NCBI GenBank assembly: GCA_015228925.1
Contig: JADGCQ010000024.1
Location: forward strand, 1-39,108
Reading direction: 5' to 3'
Source: Magnetococcales bacterium
GTDB taxonomy: Bacteria > Pseudomonadota > Magnetococcia > Magnetococcales > UBA8363
Length of the DNA stretch: 39,108 nt
How positions within the stretch are numbered: the first letter of the stretch is position 1; each line of letters opens with the position of its first letter. Positions 1 to 6,450 of this stretch are shown one piece after another. Made by a program: the position numbers and the translations under genes. The notes beneath the pieces are model-generated. The model ran no database searches, was not told where the DNA came from, and worked only from the letters and a program-made list of their open reading frames with translations.

Positions 1-1
1 A

Positions 2-51
2 TCAAAACCCTGGGGGCAATCCCCCAGACCCCTTTTTTCTTTTAATAATAT
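2..51. repeat. Solo copy of the G-run hairpin repeat
   Basis: This stretch nearly matches the 51-bp arm found at 20593-20643 and 20746-20796. It contains the hairpin CTGGGGG (10-16) / CCCCCAG (21-27), then a CCCC-T6 tract and an AT-rich end. It differs from the arm by one base and a small indel. The window begins inside or at the edge of it, so a partner arm may lie upstream. Confidence 0.8.
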
Positions 52-74
52 TTTTAATGCGATTGCCCTGGGGT

Positions 75-95
75 CCGGGGGGAGATTCCCCCCGG
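75..95. repeat. G/C-run inverted repeat
   Basis: Eight-base arms CCGGGGGG (75-82) and CCCCCCGG (88-95) surround a five-base loop, just past the 3' end of the minus-strand gene at 110-412. No T-run follows in the gene's direction, so it is not a standard intrinsic terminator. It is one of several G5-6/C5-6 hairpins in the window. Confidence 0.6.
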
Positions 96-109
96 TTGAA
101 AATTTTGGA

Positions 110-412
110 TCAATAGGGGTAGTAGACGTAGGCGGGTGCTGGCCGATAATAGGGATAAGGGGCAACGACTACGGGTGCCGGATAGGCGTAGGGTGCTACC
201 ACCGGGTGCGCATAGGGGTAGCCGACCGCATAGGGGTAGCCGTGGTGATGGGATGACGAATGCAGCAGCGTCCCCAGGAGGGCGGCACCGCCGAGGGCGG
301 TGGCCACGGCGACATCGGCTTCGGCTTTTGGAGGGGCGATCAAGCCTGCGGCCATGACTGCGGCACACAGCGGCAATGAGATGGATAAGCGTTTTTTCAA
401 TGAAGTATTCAT
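110..412 (-). CDS. Small exported Tyr/Pro/His-rich protein, paralogue of the gene at 1050-1607
   Basis: This is a 100-residue protein of unknown function. It has a basic N-terminus, a hydrophobic core around residues 11-25 and an AEA-type cleavage site near residue 32, so it is probably Sec-exported. The mature part begins with ADVAVATALGGAALLGTLLH, followed by a His/Ser run and a tail made almost only of Tyr, Pro, Ala and Val. The leader and the LGGAALL segment recur in the gene at 1050-1607, so the two are paralogues whose tails have diverged. AAGG lies just upstream of the ATG at 412. The tail composition suggests an extended, surface or periplasmic protein. No known family is recognised. 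Confidence 0.7.
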   Translation of the reverse strand: MNTSLKKRLSISLPLCAAVMAAGLIAPPKAEADVAVATALGGAALLGTLLHSSSHHHGYPYAVGYPYAHPVVAPYAYPAPVVVAPYPYYRPAPAYVYYPY

Positions 413-589
413 GGCCTTGTCTTTGATTGAGTTGATGTGAGTGAAATCATATCCGATCCATCAAACATCTTGGTTGGTGTCATATTTCTTTGATACATTG
501 ATGCAAAGCAGCCGGGTTTGCTACCCTCTGTCAACAACGCCGGTAGTGCGATGGGACAGGTCCATCCAATATTCAGTTTACTTTCCATA

Positions 590-934
590 ATGACTATGAC
601 GCGATTCCGTTTGCAATATTCTTTTTTGGCCTACCTCAGCCCGACGGCGTTATGTTTGACCGGTTTCTTTTTATCTTCCGGTGCTGCCTCGTCGGCTGAT
701 TCGTTGAATCCTGTCGTTTCGTCGGACTCCCCGTATAGCGCAAGCTTGGCGTGCGATCCGAAACAGGGAGGTGTGGGGGATTCCCCCCTAAAACCCCTGT
801 CGCCGACTGAGAACTTCTCTAGTGTCACAACCATCTCTGGTGTTCCATGGTTTCGGAATATTATCCAGGGTTATATTGTCCATCATGACCGGATGGCGAA
901 CGGCCCCTATTGGTCTGATCGGAGTAGCGAATAA
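590..934 (+). CDS. Doubtful small exported protein
   Basis: An ATG at 590 opens a 114-residue frame with a plausible signal peptide (hydrophobic stretch followed by SSGAASSADS). An in-frame TTG at 518 is further upstream. There is no good ribosome binding site. The middle of the frame translates through a G-run hairpin (GGGGGATTCCCCCC near 775-788), the same kind of repeat found outside genes elsewhere in the window. The frame may therefore be chance coding across a repeat. No family is recognised. Confidence 0.25.
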   Translation: MTMTRFRLQYSFLAYLSPTALCLTGFFLSSGAASSADSLNPVVSSDSPYSASLACDPKQGGVGDSPLKPLSPTENFSSVTTISGVPWFRNIIQGYIVHHDRMANGPYWSDRSSE

Positions 935-935
935 G

Positions 936-966
936 GTCGGGGGGAGAGGGGATTCTTCCCCCCGAC
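936..966. repeat. G/C-run inverted repeat
   Basis: Perfect ten-base arms GTCGGGGGGA (936-945) and TCCCCCCGAC (957-966) lie between the doubtful ORF ending at 934 and the 3' end of the minus-strand gene at 1050. No T-run is present. It belongs to the same hairpin class as those at 10-27, 75-95 and about 775-788. Confidence 0.6.
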
Positions 967-1049
967 GGACACTGGATTGACCACCTGCGATTTGAAAATG
1001 GACGACACGTTGTGATGCTTTCCTTGGGTTAGAGAGGGCTTATGTCAGC

Positions 1050-1607
1050 CTATCGACAGACCATCGCTGGTCCTGGGACACAGACGGGCATGGGTTGCGC
1101 GATCTGTGTGGTCAATTGGTAGGTCACGGGTTGAATGACCCGTGTGGTGATCTGATAAGAGACCGGCTGTGCCACGGGGACGGGAACCGCATAAGGTTGC
1201 GCCACGGGGACGGGAACCGCATAAGGTTGCGCCACAGGGACGGGAACCGCATAGGGTTGCGCCACCGGAACGGGAATGGTGACCGGTTGATAGATCGGGA
1301 ATTGTTGAATGGGTGTGGCGCAGGGGGCCACAGATGTATAGATCATAGGCTGTTGCACGGGCATGGCCATGGGTTGTGGTGCCGCCATCATGGGATAGGG
1401 TTGCGGTGGTGGTGGCGGCGGCACCGCGACCTCTACGGGCATGGGTTGTGAAGCATGCATGAGTGTACTGAGGAGGGCGGCACCTCCGAGTACGGTAGCG
1501 GTTACGACGTCCGCATGGGCGTCTGGCGGGCCGGCCAGGCTTCCGGCCACGATGGCGGCGCAGGCCGACATGGCAATCCTGGTTTTCGTTTTCTTTAAAG
1601 TAGTCAT
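1050..1607 (-). CDS. Exported Pro/Val/Gln-rich repeat protein, paralogue of the gene at 110-412
   Basis: This is a 185-residue protein of unknown function, starting at the ATG at 1607. A longer in-frame start at 1649 adds 14 polar residues ahead of the signal peptide and is less likely. The signal peptide (MTTLKKTKTRIAMSACAAIV, AHA cleavage) is followed by ADVVTATVLGGAALLSTLMH, which matches the paralogue 0.7 kb away. The mature protein has a poly-Pro run, then four decapeptide repeats of the type VPVPVAQPYA, then a QPVSYQ/QPVTYQ region and a C-terminus with two cysteines. It is probably periplasmic or surface-exposed. Low-complexity tails of this type evolve quickly, so no function can be assigned. 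Confidence 0.75.
   Translation of the reverse strand: MTTLKKTKTRIAMSACAAIVAGSLAGPPDAHADVVTATVLGGAALLSTLMHASQPMPVEVAVPPPPPPQPYPMMAAPQPMAMPVQQPMIYTSVAPCATPIQQFPIYQPVTIPVPVAQPYAVPVPVAQPYAVPVPVAQPYAVPVPVAQPVSYQITTRVIQPVTYQLTTQIAQPMPVCVPGPAMVCR
1171..1290. repeat. Tandem 30-bp repeat inside the exported protein gene
   Basis: Three nearly identical 30-bp units start at 1171, 1201 and 1231, and a diverged fourth starts at 1261. Each unit encodes one ten-residue VPVPVAQPYA-type block. The length is a multiple of three, so copy-number change would keep the reading frame. There are no spacers, so this is not a CRISPR array. Confidence 0.9.
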
Positions 1608-1854
1608 GGTTATTTGTCTTCTCTTTTCAGTCCAGTTTGAGCGCGACATCCTGAGGGGTACACACCATCATACCGGCATCCTTTACCCCGTATCGGCATT
1701 CTTCTCAGGTAGCTTTACCGGCGTCGTCATTTTTCTTTGCGAGCGGGTGCATGGGGTCCAAAGTTCATTTCTTATGGGAAGTTAGCAGCGGGATGATTGG
1801 CTTGGCGGTTTTGATTCTTGTTGCGAGGGGGGGGGACACGCGAATGTTTGATCT

Positions 1855-2091
1855 TCATGCGACTTTAGGTACCCCTGGCCAGGGCATATCTTCCACGGCG
1901 GATGCTGCGGCAAAGGCGATAGCCGCCCGGATGTCTTCCATGGTGATGATGGGGTAGTCTTTGAGTATTTCTTCAGGGTCATCACCTTCCGCTAGGCTAG
2001 CGAGGATGGTGCGCAACAGGACGCGGGTACCCCTGAAGACCGACGCACCGCCGCAGACGCGGGGATCACTGACGATGCGTGTATTGTTCAT
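1855..2091 (-). CDS. DUF433-family antitoxin-like protein
   Basis: This 78-residue protein has the DUF433 signature: an N-terminal IVSDPRVCGGASVFRGTRV segment, then a helical part (LLRTILASLAEGDDPEEIL) and DIRAAIAFAAA. DUF433 proteins are small DNA-binding antitoxins usually followed by a PIN-like (DUF5615) toxin. Here the stop overlaps an ATG in the arrangement ATGA (1855-1858), which is typical of such pairs. The frame that follows is short and unlike a toxin, and it runs through a nine-base G tract (1827-1835). The toxin appears to be lost, leaving an orphan. The family call is good; the partner's loss is inferred. Confidence 0.8.
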   Translation of the reverse strand: MNNTRIVSDPRVCGGASVFRGTRVLLRTILASLAEGDDPEEILKDYPIITMEDIRAAIAFAAASAVEDMPWPGVPKVA

Positions 2092-2170
2092 GATATGGGG
2101 CCTTTTCTCTCAAAGAAGTTAGCACGATCTTCATGATAACATTGGTATATACTACGAAAAGCGAAAATTT

Positions 2171-3430
2171 TTAATGCTTGATTCTCCCATGATCTGAACT
2201 GTGGGATGGTTTCCCGATCCAGGGGATAACGAGCCGCAGCATGGGCATGGTCAGCGAGGTGGAAATGATCGCCATGAACATCATGGCTGAAAAACATGTG
2301 GCGGAAATGATGTTGGCATCCCGAAAAATGGTCAGCAACAGCACCTCCATCATCCCCTTTGTTTGCATCAGAATCCCCATGGCAACCGAATCCGGCCAGC
2401 TTTCTCCCATTCGGAGTGCCGGCAGCGTCGTTCCGAGAAATTTTCCAATCATGCTGAGAACGACAGTGATGCCCGTGATGGACAAAATGGTGTAAGAGGT
2501 CAGATCAAACGATGTTTTCATGCCGGTCATCGCAAAGAAGAACGGCAAAAGCAATACGACGGTGATGGGTTCCAATCGTTCGATGAGGAAATGCTTGAAG
2601 GGTCGGGGAATGATGATTCCAATCATGAACCCCCCAAGGGCTGCATGTAACCCGATCTGCTCGGTCGCCAGAGCCGAACCAAATACCGAAACAAACACCG
2701 CCACCAGCCCGCCGTCGCCGACAATGCCACAGTGCCCCAATATCCAGTGCATGATGGGTTTGACCACAAAAAGCATGATCGCTAGGTAAAGGACGATACG
2801 CAGGGGAATCATCACCGTACTTTCGATGCTTCCCCCATCTCCCACCAACCCCGCCAGAAATAAGGAGAGGAAACACCAAAGAATCGCATCGTTCACCGCC
2901 GCCATCCCCAGGGTCATCCGGCCCAAGGGGTGTTCCATCAGATCCATTTCACGCAGTATCGCCCCGAGTACCGGCAAAGCGGTCACGCTGATGCTCAAAC
3001 CAATAGCAATGGCAAACTTCCAGATATCCGCGCGCGCACCCAGGGTTTCGGGGTACAGGATCGCGATGAACCAGCCTGTCAAAATTCCCACCAGACAGGG
3101 AACCAGAAAACTTGACACACTCATCCAGACAAAACGACGCCCCATCGGTTTGAGTTCGGCAGTTTGCCAATGCAATCCTGTCAGAAAAGTAAACAGGACA
3201 ATCGCCAGCCAGGAAGATCCCATCAATCTTTGCAAGGAGGCATCGGAAAACAGAATAGACCACAGATCTGGAAAATACCGCCCCATGATCGATGGACCCA
3301 GAGCCAGCCCAAGTAGAATCTGTACGACGACCAGAGGGACGACATGACGTACTCCAGGAATGCGCCAAACCAAGTAGGGAATCCCGACAACCAGTATCGC
3401 TTGGGAAAAGAAGACTGCGATTTCACTCAT
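2171..3430 (-). CDS. CPA2-type cation/proton antiporter
   Basis: This polytopic inner-membrane protein of about 419 residues has roughly 12 hydrophobic segments and belongs to the Na+/H+ exchanger (Kef/NapA-like) family. Recognisable parts are LLGLALGPSIMGRYFP near the N-terminus, IGLSISVTALPVLGAILREM in the middle, and AAVNDAILW, where the NDA sits at the expected position of the ion-binding acidic pair. There is no C-terminal RCK/TrkA-N domain, so it is the short form. I use the ATG at 3430. A TTG at 3469 would add 13 polar residues. The transported ion (Na+ or K+) cannot be told from sequence alone. It is the neighbour of the DUF433 gene on the same strand. Confidence 0.85.
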   Translation of the reverse strand: MSEIAVFFSQAILVVGIPYLVWRIPGVRHVVPLVVVQILLGLALGPSIMGRYFPDLWSILFSDASLQRLMGSSWLAIVLFTFLTGLHWQTAELKPMGRRFVWMSVSSFLVPCLVGILTGWFIAILYPETLGARADIWKFAIAIGLSISVTALPVLGAILREMDLMEHPLGRMTLGMAAVNDAILWCFLSLFLAGLVGDGGSIESTVMIPLRIVLYLAIMLFVVKPIMHWILGHCGIVGDGGLVAVFVSVFGSALATEQIGLHAALGGFMIGIIIPRPFKHFLIERLEPITVVLLLPFFFAMTGMKTSFDLTSYTILSITGITVVLSMIGKFLGTTLPALRMGESWPDSVAMGILMQTKGMMEVLLLTIFRDANIISATCFSAMMFMAIISTSLTMPMLRLVIPWIGKPSHSSDHGRIKH

Positions 3431-4005
3431 AACCTTGGATCCGATATTCCCCGGGTGATGGTTTTCCAAATTCTTGTTTCATAACCACAAGCTTTTATGA
3501 GGCAACCATTACATATTTTCTATGACGCGAATATAGCACGGATTTTTGTGACTTGCGAGCAGAAAGGGGCGGATCGATGTGATTGTCTGGAAGCCATTAA
3601 CATGGGATGGTATAACACTTGCTTTACCCTTTGCAGCGAGGATGGATGGTCCTTTCCAATCGGTTATCAGTAGGGTTGGCAGGGCATCCGAGGGTCCAGA
3701 ATACTATCACCGGGAGTGGTCATGCTTTCTTATATCTTTTTATTTTTGTTCGTTGTCGTTTGTTTTGTCTATGGGCTTGGGGTCTCCAATCCAAACCAAT
3801 ATGCGGTTAAAAATCTTTGGAACAGGCTCAATGGCCGGAAGCCTCTCCCTGAATTTTCCCATATGAGGTCTTGAGAAAAAATCAAAACCTGTCGGAATTC
3901 TGGGGACACACGACGCAACGCCTACAAGGCTGATTGTGTGTCCTCAGAATTTTCCGTATCGATGTTAAGTATTGATACTATGAAAGAAACTTCCGACGGT
4001 GTGTT
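3431..4005. other. Gene-free stretch with one palindrome
   Basis: About 575 bases lie between the divergent antiporter and luxR-type genes. The only ORF (3579-3866) has no ribosome binding site, family resemblance or clear codon bias, and I do not call it. The main structure is the inverted repeat at 3893-3956. Confidence 0.5.
3893..3956. repeat. REP/RAYT-like inverted repeat
   Basis: The arms read CGGAATTCTGGGGACACACG (from 3893) and TTGTGTGTCCTCAGAATTTT (from 3934). They pair over about 18 positions with few mismatches around a 21-base loop. TTAAGTATTGATAC follows at 3964-3977. GGGGACACA next to GAATTCTG with a nearby TTAAGTATTG resembles flanks of REP-associated tyrosine transposase (IS200-like) genes, but no transposase is present. 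It lies about 50 bases before the luxR-type gene, so an operator role is the alternative. Confidence 0.5.
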
Positions 4006-4746
4006 ATGCTGAACCCTTTTGACGTGATCGAGAAATTACAAGCGATTCCGACCGTTGAGGCTTTTAAAGCATCTATTGGCGACATTCTCGCGCGTTGTGG
4101 TTTTGAAACCTGGGCCTACACGGTCAAATTGCCTGATTCTTTTAATGCCAGTTCTTTTGATGTCCTTCATTGTTGGGATCAAGAATTTGTTGATCGCTAC
4201 GTCGCCATCCACGCTTCCAACTGCCCCAGATTCAAACATCTGTGGTTTGAAACAACCCCGTTAATTTATGACAATAAATTTATAAAAGAAGATCTAAAAC
4301 AATTGCCAAATCATCCAGAGCCGGTCCAAGCGGTTGTCAAGGATATTATCGATTTTGGTTACCATGGCTACGGATTTTCATTATCCACCCACGGCAGACA
4401 CGGCGATAAAGGGGTTTTGACACTGCAAAACAGGGATCAAAACAAAGGGGGAATCGAAGCCACCAACCAAAATTTATTTGCTGCCCATACTTTTTTCCCA
4501 TTTTTACACATGAAATATATTGAATTGAAAGGGTGGAAACCACCTGGCGTTGCCATACCACTGTCACAACGGGAGAGGGAATGTCTGCGCTGGGCCGCAG
4601 ACGGAAAAACCACCTGGGAGACAGGAATGATCTTGAACATATCCGAACGGACCGTGAATTTTCATCTCACCAACGCCCAGAACAAACTCCATGCCACCAA
4701 TAAAATTCAAGCGGTGGCCCGCGCCGTTCTTTATAACATACTCTAA
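4006..4746 (+). CDS. LuxR-type transcription regulator with autoinducer-binding fold, no luxI partner
   Basis: The protein has 246 residues. Residues about 15-175 match the LuxR autoinducer-binding domain and 184-246 the GerE/LuxR helix-turn-helix, with its invariant Glu192, Leu194 and Gly200 and the ISERTVNFHLTNAQNKL recognition part. In the ligand pocket, three of the six positions usually invariant in homoserine-lactone receptors are altered: Trp57 is Phe61, the Asp of the DP pair is Cys73, and Trp85 is Tyr88 (TraR numbering first). Tyr65, Pro74 and Gly123 remain. No luxI-type gene is in the window, so it is a LuxR solo here and may bind a different ligand. Target genes are unknown. Confidence 0.9.
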   Translation: MLNPFDVIEKLQAIPTVEAFKASIGDILARCGFETWAYTVKLPDSFNASSFDVLHCWDQEFVDRYVAIHASNCPRFKHLWFETTPLIYDNKFIKEDLKQLPNHPEPVQAVVKDIIDFGYHGYGFSLSTHGRHGDKGVLTLQNRDQNKGGIEATNQNLFAAHTFFPFLHMKYIELKGWKPPGVAIPLSQRERECLRWAADGKTTWETGMILNISERTVNFHLTNAQNKLHATNKIQAVARAVLYNIL

Positions 4747-5039
4747 AATCACGCATTGCCGGGGTTCCGCGATTATTCCCCTGGGGGAACGGTTCCATCG
4801 GCAAGCCGCAACAACCTTTGTGAACACATTGGCTCGTTCTGAGATAATTTTTCTATCGAACACGTCATCATGAGTACCTGTAATTTCTTACAGCTATCCA
4901 AAAAGATGAAGAACATCTATCATGGTGATCGCTGGAAGAGGGGGGGGACCAATTTCAGGGGGTGAATTTGCCGATGCAAAGATGGGTTGTGACCGCGTTT
5001 ATGTATTAAGTATTAAAGAACCCTCGCTCAGGGTGAGAA
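4747..5039. other. Gene-free stretch
   Basis: This region lies between the converging luxR-type gene and the minus-strand gene at 5109. I see no convincing ORF, RNA or repeat in it before the terminator that starts at 5040. Confidence 0.5.
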
Positions 5040-5075
5040 AAGGCCGACCCGGGTCAGATTTGGGTCGGCCTTTTT
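5040..5075. terminator. Bidirectional intrinsic terminator
   Basis: Perfect 11-base arms AAGGCCGACCC (5040-5050) and GGGTCGGCCTT (5062-5072) are followed by a T-run on the plus strand. The minus strand also has a T-run after the stem. It sits between two convergent genes and can serve both. Confidence 0.85.
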
Positions 5076-5108
5076 GAATATCGGGGTGAAACGGTCCCGA
5101 TTGTTGCA

Positions 5109-5474
5109 TTATTTTTTGGCAGGGGCCGTTTTGGCAGGAGCTGGGGCGGTTGCTGCGGGGGCGGTCACAGGCACTGCGGGTGCCGCAGGAGCCGTGGCTG
5201 CGGGAGCAGTCGCCGCTGGAGCTGCGCTACCCATCGGGGGGGCACTGTCGGGAATGGCATCCTGTCCGCCATACTGGTCCACGGTTCCAGCCAATTCCGC
5301 CATGCACTTGGTGATGTAACCTTCCATCTTGTCCGCAGCAATGCCATCTTCCTGCGCCCATTTTTGGCAGGTCCGCTTGTCAATTTCCTGATCTTCCGGG
5401 GGGGCGGCGGCAATCGCCAGGGAAGAGACAAAAAAGCTGGACACCATCAACATGCCGATTTTCTTGATCATCAT
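5109..5474 (-). CDS. Small periplasmic Ala/Pro/Thr-rich protein
   Basis: The start is the ATG at 5474, with AGGAG eight bases upstream; an upstream in-frame start at 5522 lacks this. The roughly 121-residue product has a clear signal peptide (KKIGMLMVSSFFVSSLAIAAA). A compact mature part follows, with two cysteines about 20 residues apart (TCQKWAQEDG and YITKCMAEL) that could form a disulfide. The tail is a long run of APAATAPAAP type. The order suggests a small folded periplasmic domain with a flexible, perhaps wall-spanning or lipoprotein-like tail. The family is unknown. The terminator at 5040 follows directly. Confidence 0.75.
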   Translation of the reverse strand: MMIKKIGMLMVSSFFVSSLAIAAAPPEDQEIDKRTCQKWAQEDGIAADKMEGYITKCMAELAGTVDQYGGQDAIPDSAPPMGSAAPAATAPAATAPAAPAVPVTAPAATAPAPAKTAPAKK

Positions 5475-5716
5475 GCTCAATTCTCCTGTAATGCCAAAGG
5501 GCAGTATTTCCATCCGGTTCAAAAGTTTCGCGCTACACGGAACTTAAGGGTTGCCGGAGGATGGATGTGCGACTATAAGATTCCCTTCATGGGTACGATC
5601 CATACTCGTCGAATACTCTGCTTAGTAACCTATTTGGTTTTCCCAGATATTTCTCAATTGTTTCTGTTTTGTTTCTTTGGAACATTCTCTTCCACTTTCA
5701 CCAACGAGGATGACCT

Positions 5717-6439
5717 TTGGCTGGCGGTCCGATCATACTGGTCGTTGAAGACGACAGTGCCCTCCTGGAGGTGATGGCGGCCTATCTGGAAGAATCGGGA
5801 TACCGTGTCATCAAGGCGCGCAGTGCCCGGGAATTCCATCAGGTCATGGGGCGGCAGACGGTGGATCTGGTCTTATTGGATCTGGAATTGCCCGATGAGG
5901 ACGGTTTGGTCGTGGGGCGGCAGATTCAATCACGATCTCAAACCCCCTTCATGATCGTCAGTGCCAGAGATGGCAGGGAAGATCGGATCGCCGGTTTGGA
6001 ACTGGGAGCGGACGATTATGTCACCAAACCGTTTGATCCCAGGGAACTTCTGCTGCGCATCCGCAATATCCTGGAACGCCGTGGCAAAAGCGTTCAAAGA
6101 ACACAGCCATGGAAAACTCCTGAAGAGGCGGAGAAACGACGTCTGGGCCGTTGGCATCTTCATCTGGGACATCGCACTTTGATCCATGATGATGGTCACA
6201 ATGCGGGGTTGACCCGAGCTGAATTCGATCTTTTGGCCTCTCTGGCCTTGTCCAAAGGGCGGATCAAATCGCGTGACGCCCTGATTGACGCAGTTTCTTA
6301 TGGGAGTGAACCGCCGTCGGATCGGGCCATCGATGTGTTGGTCAGCCGCATTCGTAAAAAAATTGAATCCGATCCCAAAAAGCCGACGTTGGTATTGACC
6401 GTCCCAGGTCACGGCTATCGCTTGGCCGTCGAATCCTGA
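5717..6439 (+). CDS. OmpR-type response regulator
   Basis: A receiver domain (about residues 5-118) holds the acidic pocket Glu11-Asp12-Asp13, phosphoacceptor Asp55 in LLDLELPDEDG, Ser82 and Lys104 in YVTKPFDP. It is followed by a winged-helix DNA-binding domain (about 140-238, with SDRAIDVLVSRIRKKIE and VPGHGYRL). The start is a TTG at 5717 with GAGG eight bases before it; the nearby ATG is in another frame. It converges on the hybrid histidine kinase at 6451-10518 with 11 bases between them. The kinase is a plausible partner, although that kinase also has its own receiver and HPt domains. Confidence 0.92.
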   Translation: MAGGPIILVVEDDSALLEVMAAYLEESGYRVIKARSAREFHQVMGRQTVDLVLLDLELPDEDGLVVGRQIQSRSQTPFMIVSARDGREDRIAGLELGADDYVTKPFDPRELLLRIRNILERRGKSVQRTQPWKTPEEAEKRRLGRWHLHLGHRTLIHDDGHNAGLTRAEFDLLASLALSKGRIKSRDALIDAVSYGSEPPSDRAIDVLVSRIRKKIESDPKKPTLVLTVPGHGYRLAVES

Positions 6440-6450
6440 CTGATCCGCTC

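Noticed and set aside
75-95. G/C hairpin as terminator of the gene at 110-412
   Set aside because: No T-run follows on the minus strand; treated as a repeat instead.
1171-1290. Regular 30-bp repeats as a CRISPR array
   Set aside because: The units are directly adjacent with no spacers and encode decapeptide repeats in frame.
3579-3866. 95-residue plus-strand ORF
   Set aside because: It has no ribosome binding site, no recognisable family and an irregular composition; it could be chance.
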